64,000 nucleotides of DNA from Stictocephala bisonia. Lineage: Eukaryota > Arthropoda > Insecta > Hemiptera > Membracidae. How positions within the stretch are numbered: the stretch's first letter is position 1; every line of letters starts with the position of its first letter. This document shows, piece by piece, positions 46,004 through 59,300 of this stretch. The notes under the pieces are model-generated. The model was not told where the DNA came from, ran no database searches, and worked only from the letters and a program-made list of their open reading frames with translations. The position numbers and the translations under genes are program-made. The DNA lies in NCBI GenBank assembly GCA_035578905.1, contig JAQJVL010000416.1:571947-635946 (forward strand), read 5' to 3'.

Positions 46004-48794
46004 CAGGGGTCTCCAACCTATGGCCCGCAAAAATTAGCATACTGAAAAACAAAATTTATTTTTATCTGATAATATATTTCCTTTTAAGCATTTTTGCATT
46101 TAAATAAAAACAGCACTCGTCTCTCACTTGCCACTTCTGTTCTAAATAGTGTAAAACTAACTGTAAATAAGTAGTGATCAACCCTTGAGGTCACGGATTG
46201 TACGAGTAAGGGTAGAGAGTTTGGCGCTGTTGTATTTCACCCTGACTGTACCTGAGGCAGGACCAAAATAACCCTGTCGCGCCAACCTGCCACATGACTC
46301 GTATTGCTTTGTCTGTTTTCTAAATTCTTTCTATTTTATCGTCAGTCGCTTTCCGGCATCAGTTACAATAACAATTAGTTTGAGTGGTTGATGTTTCGCG
46401 AAGTGCATAGTGATAGTGAACAGTGTCTTTTATTATTTTTTTTTGTTCTATTGTTGATAACAATGGCTTCTTGTAAAAAAAGGAGTGTTGATTTAGAGTG
46501 CCGTGTCTTTAATAAACAGTGGACCTATGATTATTTTATGATCGATAACCATAATAAAGCGTTATGCCTTATTTGCAACAAGACTATCACTGTTCTCAAA
46601 GAATTTATGAAACATTATGAAACTAATCACAAGAGCAAGTATTCCAATTTAACAGGCAAATTATGAGAGAACAAAATCACTTCTTTGAAAAATTTGCTTT
46701 CAATTCAGAGACAAATTTTACCAAGAAATCTGAACAAAACGATGCTGCTGTAAAAACCAGTTTCAAAGTCAGCCATATTCTGGCTAAAGCCTTATACCGA
46801 CGGCCAACTGGTGAAAGATTGCATCTTGGTGAGTGTGGAAGAAATCTGCCCTGATAAACTTTCACTTTTGAATGCTATTAGTTTGTCCACGAACACCGTA
46901 GCGCGTTGTACCGAAGATCTTGGAAATAACGTTGTTAATCAGCTGAAAGACGCATGCAAGGTCTTTGAATGGTTTTCAATCACTTTTGATGAGTCAACTG
47001 ATGTCACCTACTCAGTCCAAGTCCTTTTATTTTTTCGTGGTGTAAACAGTGATTTTACAATCACAGAAGAGTTGGCTGACGTTCACTCTTTGGAGAGTAA
47101 TGTAACTGGAGACAACATTTTTGCAAAAATTTGTGAAACCATTTCTAATCTTAGGCTCGACTTCAAACTCATGAGAGGAGTTACCACTGATGGTGGAAAA
47201 AATATGTCTAGCACAAAAACTGGACTAGTTGGAAACATTTGCAATTCTGTAACGACAGCTGGTGGCGTTCAAATCTTTTGTGAATCCCTCTGGTCTGAGG
47301 AAGGTGAGCGTGGTTCACCGAAATCGATCACCATAATATTTGTGCATTTTGTGCTTGTATTGTAGTATATTTGTGCATTTTGTGCTTATATTGTAATAAA
47401 TTTGTGTTGTGTGACGTTTACTTGTACTGTATGTGTGGCAAACACATAGATGTAGCTGAAGTGATGAATGTAGTTGTGCAAACAGTCAACTTCATTAGAT
47501 CAAGTGCCCTTAAACATCGCCAGTTCAAAGTGTTTCTTGCTGAAATTGACTGTGCTTACCCAGATGTCCTCTACCACAGTGAAGTTTGATGGTTGAGCAG
47601 AGGCAAAGTATTATGGTGGTTTTTTGAACTTCGTGAAGTGATTGACATTTTCATGACTGAACAGTGTCGTCCTGTAACTGAACTTTTTGACAGTGTCTTT
47701 GTGTGGAAATTGGCTTTTCTTGTTGACATTATGGCACATATTAACTTTCTGAACTTAAAACTTCAAACTCTTCTGTTTGTGGCTTATACTGGCATGTGAA
47801 AGCTTTTAGAACTAAACTCATACTTTTGAGAAGCATTTAGGATCCATGAACTTTGACCACTTTGCATCTTGTCAGAATTTAAGTTCATTAGCAACTGCTC
47901 CCTTTCCTAAAGATTACTGCTTAGGAATCATGTGTAAGCTAAGACCAAGAGTTTGATGACCGTTTTGAAGATTTTGACTGTGCTTCAGAAGACATTCAGT
48001 TGTTTCAAAACCTTTTTAAGTGTGACATAGACAAAGTGCCTGCAGAAGTTCAACTTGAAGTCATCAAGCTAACATCTAATGACTCTCTCAAGACCAATTT
48101 CTAAGAGTGCTACAAAGAAGGTAACCTACTTTTATTTTACAGTTCTCTCCCAGAAAGACTACAAAAACATAAAAAAACCATGCTCTTGCTATGTTTTCTC
48201 TATTTGGATCTACATATAAGTGTGAGCAGACTTTTTCAAAAATGAAGTTTGTTAAATCTAAATACAGATCTTCCTTGTCAGATGAATGATCGGAACTACA
48301 AAGTTTGATCCTAAATGGGCTGAAATATTAAGTGGCAAACAAATGCAATCCTCTCACTAAAAAGTAATTTTTTTTAAGCTTTACACTCTTCCTTGTTGTA
48401 AACACATATATTGTAAGGTTGTCTTTAAAATTCAATAAAGTACATTTTGTAGTAAAATGAAGATTTGGTTTTTTATCATCCCGTGTTTTTATTAGGCCTA
48501 CTTGAAATAACCCTCCTTTTAGAGAACAAATATTATTTTACAGCAAATATAACAGATTTTTTTTATAGCAGAGAATTTTTTTAGCCAACAACAAAGTTAT
48601 AGAAGAAAACATAAAAATTAAAAAAACTAACGCAAGAAACTCTCAAAAACCACTACTGAGCTCTCAATAATAAAAAATTTCTGGATGTATGGGGGAGGAG
48701 GGGGCTCGACATTCAGCCCTGAAATATTGCTGGCCCGCCTATCCCCCAAAAATTTACAATGTGGCCCTTGAGTAAAAAAGGTTGGAGCCGCCTG
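46004..48794. mobile_element. hAT DNA transposon, 2.8 kb, decayed
   Basis: The inverted ends are CAGGGGTCTCCAACCT at 46004 and AGGTTGGAGCCGCCTG ending at 48794. The flanking 8-bp sites are atttacac (45996-46003) and atttactc (48795-48802), a 7/8 target duplication. It contains the transposase pseudogene at 46453-48350. The ends and the BED-finger transposase place it in the hAT superfamily. Confidence 0.88.
46453..48350 (+). pseudogene. hAT transposase pseudogene (GTF2I-repeat-domain-2/SCAND3-like type)
   Basis: The start is at MASCKKRSVDLECR. A BED-type zinc finger follows (FMIDNHNKALCLICNKTI, then MKHYETNH), ended by a stop near 46664. The core resumes in other frames: FAFNSETNFTKKSEQNDAAV, the catalytic-domain stretch FEWFSITFDESTDVTYSVQV (about 46967-47020), FKLMRGVTTDGGKNMSSTKT, and, after a sequence insertion with stops, EVMNVVVQTVNFIRSSALKH and YHSEV (to 47587). 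Next comes VLWWFFELREVIDIFMTEQ (47593-47799). The hAT dimerisation region is at about 48175-48290 (SLFGSTYKCEQTFSKMKFVK). Multiple stops and shifts make it non-functional. Confidence 0.88.
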
Positions 48795-49796
48795 ATTTAC
48801 TCATCGACAGAAATATTTCATTTCGGATACGTTCATTAACTGCGGTTGGGGCAAAGTTGAGGCTTGGTATATATTTATTTGCCACATGAAAAGGGTTAAA
48901 TAAAACAGAAAGAAATGTTCCTATGTCATTCTTAATACAACAAAAATGTAGAAATATTTTACTTTAATCTTATGAAAGTCATCCTCAGATCGCACAAATA
49001 GTTATCAAACTGCTTTATACTTTTCACTTAATAAATAATCAGTAATTGTATAAAATAGTTGCTCAGTTTATTTGAAAGGGTTTTATGGAACAGTATGGCA
49101 ATTACCCTTGAGAGTTTGTTTTATAACAAGTTTATATTTCCGTAATCATTAGAAAAAATTGGCCAAGAGACATATTAGTTGCACTTAACTAATCTAGCAG
49201 GACATTGATTTCATTTACTACAAAAATGACCACATGTCAAACATAAAAGTTTTTTCCTTGAATTAGGTCATGGAGACTAAAGTGTCTGTCACTATGTCAT
49301 AGAGCAATCTTCAACTAAACTGCACTTTATCGCAAATAATATGGGATTGGGTCAGGAACAAATGGGCCATGACAATTTTGCAAATAAGTCATTGATAATA
49401 AAATAAAATTTATTATTTTACATTTATAACTTCTTTAGATATCTTATCCATTTTTGATTATTATTAAAAATTGAACAATTTTTTAAAAGTTGAATACTAT
49501 TTTCATTTGGAAAGTAAATTGCTATCTTTGATAATTTTTAAAGGAAATTATAGTATGTTTTAGATTCATTCTGGTTGTGGCTCTATCAAAAGGTTCTAGA
49601 CTGTATTAAAATTTTCTTTTCGCAGTACATGGATGCAATGTTAATTAATCCTTCAATTTTTACCTATGCCATTAAACAAAAAAAAGCATAATTATTAAAT
49701 TATTTAAGTAAGCTCTTTTTACATTGGTTCATACTGTTATACTATCAATTTTGTTTTGATGTTGCTGATATGAATACTAAAAAATTACAAAATGTT

Positions 49797-49802
49797 TTTA
49801 TT
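49797..49802 (-). terminator. candidate polyadenylation signal of Mybbp1A
   Basis: On the minus strand AATAAA lies about 21 bases after the stop codon. That is unusually close, so a later signal (for example at about 49409) may be the one used. Confidence 0.3.
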
Positions 49803-49822
49803 ACCCGTTTTATAAATGTAAG

Positions 49823-50348
49823 TTATCTATCAGGTGATTGTGGTGTTTTGTTTTTTGTTAACAGTTTATACTTGCTGAACACGCCCTCCTCTAGACCTTC
49901 TGCCATTGATGCTAAACGCAATTGTTTGGAATTATTTTTCAGTAATTGTGTTCGTTTACTTTTTTCAAGACTTCTTTTTTTGGCAGATTTTTTATCAGAT
50001 TGTGTTGGAACTTCTTCATTTGAGTTTTCTCCATTTTCATGAGATATTTCGGGTAAATGATTTTTATTTTTTTTACTCTTGGCCTTTTTCATTTGTGATT
50101 GTTGTAAGACACTAGAAATTTGTTCATTGCCTTCGCATGCTTCTTTGCTATTTTGACCATTGCTAGAGTCATTTTCCTCAAGTTCACTATTAGAAGTTTC
50201 ACCTTTATCAGTGGAAAAGGTGGAGTTTAGGAGTTTGTCTTGTTTCTTATCTGTTGAGTTGTCATCACTCATTGATTTTTCAGTTTCTTCATTTCCCATA
50301 GTGATAGATTCATTGTTTTCAGCTAAATTATGAGCATTATTTTTCTTC
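49823..50348 (-). CDS. Mybbp1A: Mybbp1A last coding exon
   Basis: The acceptor (minus strand) is TTTATTCATTTTAG. One base completes the codon left by the previous exon. It encodes KKNNAHNLAENNESITMGNE, a long acidic/serine-rich stretch, lysine clusters (KKAKSKKNKN, KKSAKKRSLEKSKR) and the terminal ASMAEGLEEGVFSKYKLL, stop. Disordered and low in complexity, as expected for the nucleolar-targeting tail. Confidence 0.82.
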
Positions 50349-53300
50349 CTAAAATGAATAAAACAATTAGAAATCCAACACTAAGAAAAGTTGTAATAAA
50401 ACAAGCATCTCGTACAATAATTTTAATAAAATATATTTATATTATTCTGTTTTAACCAGGGTTATGTTGTTACATAGGGGTCAATATATTTAGACAGTTG
50501 CTGCATAGAGACTTGCCTCTTTCCTTCTACTTAATGGCTTAAAAAATATTATAACAAGAATATTAAAAAAAACATACATTTCTTGGCTCTGCAAAAGCTG
50601 CCCTAAAGAGGCAGTATTTTTCTTTGTTGATTTGTAACTAAAATCTGGTAAAAAAACAATTTTAAGAAGCAAATAAAATAAATGACATATTAATGTTATA
50701 TTTAAAAACAATTTGTTATAGTAATCGATTAAGATTTATAAGGCTGTGATTTTGGCAGTTTCAGTTCAAACGTTATTGCTGTGGGATTTTTATTAATATC
50801 CATTCTACTTATAATAATATTTGTAATATTATAACACTTACTCTGATAAATTCCATCACGAAATAAAAAAAAAAGATATGTAAACCATTATTAAATGTTT
50901 CCTCTGCATTCAGGATTGTATTATTATTAATTTTGTTGAACATTTCCAAAGCTGGGTGTTAAAAAAAGAACACATTGTTTCAAAAGTAATAATACACTCA
51001 TGTTGTCTTTAGGTGTTACTTCTTTATACCTTAACACATTCAGTGCTACGTGGCCGTAAAGTTGGCCACGCCGTGTGGCTGTGTGGCCATCTAGCTGGCC
51101 AAGCCGTTGTCACCGGTGGTGGCTGATGGCCACACTGCCTCACTCACACTATTAAATCAGTCTTCGCCCAGCCTTTGCCAGATTCCCTTGCTAGTAGGTC
51201 CCGCACTTCTGCGGTATCCAAGGAGTAGGATGTGAGTGTTTTCAGTTTCCGGTTAATGTTAATATGTTGTTTCCGGTAACGTGTATTTTTGGAGTTATAA
51301 TGATATATTAATATATTATTATATTTATATAAATATATTTATATTAATATATTTATATTAATGTTTTTAATTTGTTTTTTCAAGAAATTATGAATAAAAT
51401 TAAGCAAAAAGATGTACAGTGTACTGCCAAGGAAACATTACAAATACTGTATTTATGTCCAACAAACGCCCTGACCAACCTGAACTCTGTCTGTTCAGCA
51501 TGTTTTGAAAAATTTATCTCAGATTAGACTAATTGTGAAAAAATGTTAGAAATGGACCTGATAATAGTAGTTTTTAATCTTTTTAAATTGTTTTACTTAA
51601 TTCCTTATATTATTAACTAGTTTATTACAAAATAAAATGGTGTAAAACATCTTGGACATTAATTTTTTGGCAAAGTCCTTCATACATAACAATTAATTTT
51701 GTTGAGCCTTTCACATATACAGACCACTTCTGACAGTCATACATTGACAATACACGATCACAAAAATGAGTTTTTAAAACAAAAGTTTTCAGCCATTGTG
51801 GTAAGTTTTAAATTTATATATGCAGTCAAACATGCTGAAAACGAAAATACGGCCTTAGCACTGAATGTGTTAACTAACAAACATGAACATAAATATGAGC
51901 TATCTAGTTATCCAAGAGTAAATATTTTAATTATATCAAACAAAGAATAATAATAAAACAAAAAATCAAAACACATACTTAGAAACTAAAATTGATAATA
52001 TCTAAAAGTATGTCTTCTTACACACGATTAAAAATACAAACTATTAGAAACAGGAAAAAAAATTATCAAATGATCCGTACAACATTATGAAAAAAATTCA
52101 TTTTATACATCAGAGTATTCTGCCATGAAGGATTACAAACCACTACAATCACCATGAACGTCAATGACAACCAGAATCCCCATCGACTTTGGCAAGCCAA
52201 TCCATGATGAATGGTGACTCATTCACTCACTTACGTATACAAATTCTAACCCACTTCCAGAAAAGCTAGAAATTTGAAATTTTGCACACTTGTATATTTT
52301 ACTGAGCAACCGACGGGAAAATTCCGAAAACTATACATTTCGCTCACACAGGGCTGATGGTGAAGAGGGGGGGGGCAGATTATGTAACCACTAAGTAATT
52401 TTTTCCCTGTGGTTTGTATGATTATTTACAATTGTGTTCGGAAACACTTGTTTATGTTTTTTACCTCATGATGTGCCTCTAAGATAGTGTCTGGTAAGAA
52501 ACTCCTGCCATGCACACAGATGTCCGGAGCTTGATGAATACTTATGCATGGTATTAAATATTTTTATGAACCTTCTAAGATATGCATTCTAGCTAGTATT
52601 CCCAAGATAAAGGAAAAAAAAATATATTATAAGGGTCTTAGAAGAAAGAGCGGAAGATCGGTGTAAAATTTTACCAACATTTTTCAGTAGCTTTGCTCCA
52701 GACCATGTTGTAAGCTACTGAAAAAATCAATAAACGTTTCTGATGTTTTCTTCTTTTATCAAGCCACTCTCAATAAAAGACATCAGAGCAAAGTCTTTGT
52801 CACAACAGCTTAGGTAAATGCCAAAACCAGCCTACTGAACTGGATATCAGTATCCAGAATCATAAATATTCTGTTGTAGATTAGTATTTCCAGAAACTTA
52901 TAACTAACACTTAGAATATGCATAGGGGGATAATGTTTCATTCAATGTGAATTTTTTACTACTTATAACTTATGATTGTTTAACAACTACATTGTTATTG
53001 GAGACTATTGGAAAATATGCCGAAGGCAAATTAGGAGGAAAGTGGAGGGACAAACGAACTGTATTATATATTTCAACCCAGTTTGAGAATGGAATAATAC
53101 AGTCTGTCAATAAAATAGGAGGTATAAAAGATAAACCTTTATCTATTGTACAGTATAATGCCCATATGAAGAGTGTTGACAGAGTAGATAACATACGACT
53201 TATTGCGCATTGGAACGAAAGATCGTTCGATGGTACAAAAAGATTTTTATTAATGTTATCAACATAATAATAATAATTAGTCAAATACTCTTCAACAATC

Positions 53301-56300
53301 ATAATGTTATGAATTGAAAGCCAAAATGAGCTTATATGACTACCGACATCACATCATAGATGACTTGTTTTAATCATAGATGATGTGTAGTAGATCTACT
53401 ACACCGACAACAACCCCCCCGATATGTCGGTTATCAATTGAACACCATACTTTAGTGAAACATGTCACCCGTACGGTAGAGTGGTTATCGCCCCCATTAT
53501 TTAGAGACATATTTATATTCACCTTAACCATCGTAAATGGCCATCACAATCCTCATAGTGTAACTTTGTTTTGCTAGGTCTTAAAATTGTATCTGCTTTA
53601 CATTTATTGCCATGTAGTAAGATTATCCTAATGTAATAAGATATAGTAAAGATTATCCTAATTAAATAACAACAGAATATACATTTATAAAGAACCCATT
53701 TCTAAGTAGACATTAATAGAATGAAAATGATACATACTCTTTTTTGTTGACAAGGGTTTTTTGAAACATGATTAGTTTTCTAATATGATGCTTCCAATCA
53801 ACATCAGGCATCCATCCTTTCATTCGAATCAATTCAAAGCCTTGTTTCAACAAAGTCACAAATTTGGGTTGAGTCTTCACAGCAGGTTCTTCCATTATCT
53901 ACACAAAATTAGATTTATTTAATACCTTTGGTAAATTTTCTTAACAAAACAGTAAATAGCAACTATGTTCTTTAGGTTGGATATGTTACATTGTTAGAAG
54001 TCCTGAATAAAAATGTCTCATCATTCTCTAAAATAGATTAGCACTGCATATGAACCTTAAATGAAGAAGAAACTCGTCACAATCAAATCAGATTTGGCTG
54101 ATTTTTCTAACTATACACACAATTACAATACAATAAGTTTAATTCAAAAGTTTAAATTGTCATTCTTAATTAAAACTTTTCAGTTTTGTTTCGAAGAATA
54201 TTTTAACAATACTATCAATTAAGTATTGTAGGAAGAGATAGGAATATTTCATATTAAAAGAATAAAATCAAGAGTACTTTTTTTCAACGTATAGATGTAT
54301 TCAACAAATGTAATATGGCTACGCCCACACAAGTGCCTGCAATATAGCGTTTGATGACTTTGACTATTTAATTTAACACAAAATGACCTTGAACATATTG
54401 GATGTGGCCACCTAGATACATTTCGTAAATTTCCAATTCATTATTCCTGGCAACCTCTTCTTCTTACAATCCTAGGTCTAAATCACAGATCATTCCAAGT
54501 CTCAGTTTAGGTTGATTTGCTGTACTTTTGTCTAATTGCGAAATTTTTATTCTGTTACTATGCCATTAAAATCTTTAATTCCACTTGGTTGGTAACCTTT
54601 TTATAAATTGCTTACTGTTCTGTGAAAACAGTTTGCTTTACTTTTTGGAGGGCTTGTTCTGAAATTACTATAAAATATATTTTTAAATATATTTACAATA
54701 AAATAAAAAGGTAAAGTTTTATAAAATATAGGTTAGAACCGAGCTTAATTTTGATTTTCAATTACAATTTAAAATATACTTATAGATGTATTTTTTAGAA
54801 ACTTTTCGTAAATCTTAGCAACATTTTTCTTAGATAGACAATAATTTACTTTCAATGTAATTAAAACTTCAAATTAAACTAAAAAATTATACATAAAAAA
54901 TAAATTAGTGAACAACTGTCTGAATTGTTACTACTGATCTTCTCAAGATGGCAATTTTAAAATCAATAGTTATAATATTTTGTCTTGCAAATCATTATTT
55001 TTATTAATGACAATGTTGTTGTAACTAAAATCAGTGGTTACCATTGGTCAACATTTTCAAATTATACTATATCAATTTTTAGTTTATCATTCATTCTTTA
55101 TCGACAGAACAAAGTATGATTAGTCTACTGATTCCTTTATCAAATCAATCAATCTATCTAAGTACATTGTTACTTGACCAAAAATGTCAGACTTACTGAC
55201 ACACCTATATTAAATGGTTTTATCCCTTGAAAAACCATGTGAGTTTTGTTTATTAGTCACATGGAGAGTTAGCTACTAACTTCAGACAGTTCATGGACCT
55301 GCGCTTTATTAGAAACATACTAAAAAACACAGTTCAAATAAACAATATATATACCTTGACAGATCCATTGTACAGATGTTTTGATATTTTTCTGAGACTA
55401 TCTAAATGTTCCTCACTAGCCTCCATCAAAATACGATTGCTTTTCCAAAAAGTGATGAGAAACTCCAGTGCCTTGTACCGACGGAAAGGGTGGACATTTG
55501 GGTCAAATGCATATTTGGGTAGCTTGGAGGCTAGTTTAACAATATATGGTACATTCTGCTGGAACAGTTTTTGGTAGAGCTCAACTGTGAGTAAACAATC
55601 TCTGAAACATGTTCACATAACTATTGTTTTAAGTCATTTATTATTATATATAGTATTTTTGTAAAAAAGACTTATAACATAAAAACTAGGGTATACATTT
55701 TGGGAGCTGTGCATTGGCACTTCTCTGGGGTTATGGGATTTGAGGAAAGGCTGAAATATCTGTGGTATACATTTTGGGAGCTGTGAATTGGCACTTCTCT
55801 GGGGTTATGGGATTTGAGGAAAGGCTGAAATATCTGTGCTATAAATTTTATTTTTCTCTTATGTATGGCACATATTAACACATTTTTTGTTAAATATATT
55901 TTTTCACAAATTAAAGATTTTTAATTTTTTCACTAGTCAAGAACCTGCACTTTACAACAAGGTATTCATTTAAACTTAGTAAACAAGTTTCAATGAGTTA
56001 ATAATGCTAAAACACAATAAACAAAACAAAATAAATGAACTATTTATCTTCTCTATTTTCTTATTTCCTCATAAATAAAACTCCACTTACCAGTTCACAT
56101 GAGTCTACAGGTCTGTATGTGAACTTTATTCAACGAGTGAAGAACACTGTTAGCTCAGTTGGGGATTAAAATTTAGCTTAGCCACTGGCAACTACGTACA
56201 GTTGTGAAATTTAGCTTAGCCACTGGCAATTATGTACAGTTGTGAAATTTAGCTTAGCCACTGGCAACTATGTACAGTTGTGAAATTTAGCTTAGCCACT

Positions 56301-59300
56301 GGCAACTATGTACAGTTGTGAAATTTCCATAAGCTGATATTAAGAACCAAAACAAAATTTTATCAAAAAACATGGAGGCAATTGGCAGTATCTGGTGTTT
56401 CCTGCCATGAGAATAACATAGTAACTGAAGTTGTAGGTGCAGAATTCTAAGCATCCAAAAGACTAAAAACACTGTTCTAAGTAATGCACAGACAAAACCA
56501 TTTTATTTACATAGATTTATTTAATAGTAAACAACTAAACAAATGTTTTTATTAAAAAACTTTACTAATTTATTTATGTGGGCCTGTACATAAAATTGAG
56601 TACTGTCTGTCAGCTCAAATGGGGATTCAAACCTTGGAATCAGCAGTTCTGAAACCTTAGCCCCTGAGCCACCACTCTTAGTGTCATTGTCACATGATTT
56701 TGGCACTGACAAACTATTATGTACATTTTGTGGAATTGTTTTAGAGACATTCCAGTTAGGTAAAGGTATAGAAAAATGTGAATCAAGAGACCCTCACAAC
56801 AATAAGAAAATATAGGCTAATATACATAGAATGTGCCTTGTGGAATTTATATCTAAAGCATATATCATAAGCACAGAATATTTCTTATTTTATTTAACTT
56901 ACCTCTCGTAGAAGAACTTCTTGACTGTATCCTTTAAAACCTCAAAAACTGTAATCTTTGTTGGATCATTTTTGTCAACCTCTTCAGTGATCTGCTGCGA
57001 TGCTTTGACAAAAAATATTGTACAGGCCACCAACTCCTTCACAATACTCATGTATACAGTGGTGGCTGAAACACATTAGCAGTTTATTGAATTTAGACTA
57101 CATGTATTTCAAAATCTTCAATAATACTAACAAGAATTTTAGATACTATACTTTAAAACATATTTTAAAATTACTAATAAAACATTTTAAAAATATCTTA
57201 GTTAAAGAAATCAAACTAGAAACTACACTTACTTCTGTTTCCCTTGTCTAGAAGACTTCTTAGAATATTTCCCAAGGGAAGGGATGGACACTCCGATACA
57301 TTGTATTTCTTTATTGATGTCAATTTCCTTATCACTGTTCTGAAAAAGAATTATAAAAACATTTTAGTTAACACCCATTAAAATGATGATTTTTAAAGAA
57401 CAAATAAACAAAATAAAGTAATGTAAATAATTAATCTGACTGATCATTTGATAGCTGGTTAGTTGCCAAATAACTCATTACTTTGATTCACATCATACTT
57501 AAAACATCTCGGTCTAGAGACACAGTCTGACTTAAGAACAAAATGTAGTACCCAAAGAGCAATTTTGAAGTTTACTGATTACATTAGATTAACCATAGGT
57601 CAAGCAAGGTCAATGAACAATTCTGGCCTTATTTGATTTCAGGCACAGTTATTCGTTTCTATTAGAAAACAGGAGAGGATTGGTTTTTCTGAATATTACG
57701 CAATACTAAATTTAATTCTTACACTGATGACTTGCAATTATATACTCACTTTGAAGTCAGTAACTTGAATGAAACTGTAGCTAAAATTAATTATAGACAT
57801 ACTACAAAATTCACTTTGGTAACATGAACATGGCTTAAAACTAAACCCAGAAGCAACCCTTACTAATTGCTCACTAACAACTAATGACCATTAACATTAA
57901 CAGTGTTGTTATAATCACAGTACATAATATTTTGTTGTCATATCACAGCAAAGTCAAGAGCCTTTGAATAATTATAAACAACACATTGGATGAACTGAAC
58001 AAGTTGTTAATACCTATAGTAAAGTTTTAGTAGCAACGTATACAAATAAGAAAATGAACAGGTTTCTACCTTTCATACGAAACTCTTACTGATCAAACCC
58101 TTGTACAACTATTTTAACTATAGATAGTACAACAATAATTACATGACAGACTTCAAGTTTCAGTAAAAAACTACAATGGACACAAAAATAATGCATAAAC
58201 TACTTGTTTGAACTACAAAGAGCTGACCACATTACACCTTACTACTCAAGAATCTCAATCTTAAGATAAAGAATTAAGAATGTACCAAATAACTGTAACT
58301 GGCCAACAAAACTATTTTCTGTTGTTTTTGAATCTATATCAGAATGGAACACTGTGGGTGACGTATATTTACGTATGACGGTCGCCCGTGCAGGCTGATG
58401 ATGTATAAATCAGTAATTCAACAGCGGCAGCCATTTCGTGTCAGTGTGATGTTAGCATTGCACAGGGAACTGTAGATGCTAACATGTTAGCGTGGTCAAT
58501 ATATTGTAAACAACATTGTGTTCGGGTTTTCTCGGGGTGGGTTCTTTTCTTCTTATTTATTTATTTTCAATGCCTCTGTATAGTATATGGTGTATATAAT
58601 GAATATGTTTCTGGTCTAAATATTTAGGTTATTTATAGTAGTTATAACATGGCTACCCTTGTGAGGGGTTCTTTTTGAATAGAATATGAGAATTACTAAA
58701 TAAGATGACAGTAGGTTTACAGTTTGAAGACATAACGGGAAATTTAAGTTTGTTTATTATGGATTCTGATGATGAATAAATGGAATGAACTAGTGGGTTG
58801 AAGGAATTAAATAAAGTAAACACATAACATATGAACTAAACATTTTTAATGAATTGTACATGAATCAATTGTACTTGTCAATACGTTGAAATATCTGTGT
58901 GCGGTCATGGTGCCGAGCTGGACAAGGCAGCCCCGCACCCAGCATCTCCATGGACCACTGCAGCGAATGTGTTAAGTAAATTTAATTTTTGTTTCCTATT
59001 ATGTAATAACATAATGTATTTAATTTAACCCCATACATGTATTTTTCGGTATAAAAGTGTTTATTTATTTTTCAATAAAGAGGTTTTTATGCTCTATTAC
59101 TCCCTGCAAACTGCAACTGCACTCAGATCATAAGAGTAGAAATTGCTTGTCAGTGGATTGCCTAATCTAGAGACCCTTCGATATAAGATAAATCCTAGCT
59201 CCTCCTTCTCTCACCAAGAGCAGCAAAATACAACACACTCTTTTATATAATACTAGAGAAGTGTAAAATGAGTCAGTGTCTCAAAATTATTTACCAAACT

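Larger units (their letters stand above)
45454..48895. mobile_element. TTAA-flanked element with piggyBac-like ends, carrying a nested hAT
   Basis: TTAA at 45450-45453 is followed by CCCTTCTCACGCGG. The right end is CCACATGAAAAGGG followed by TTAA at 48896-48899. The ends match as inverted repeats apart from C/T changes that look like CpG decay. Without the nested hAT (46004-48794) the element is only about 650 bp, so it is non-autonomous. The nesting gives the order of events: TTAA element first, hAT second. Confidence 0.6.
50349..53737. other. Mybbp1A intron with two piggyBac-type relics
   Basis: 3.4 kb. It contains the TTAA-flanked element at 51035-51869 and the transposase fragment at 52947-53267. 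A further small exon cannot be excluded, but the flanking exons join in phase without one. Confidence 0.65.
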
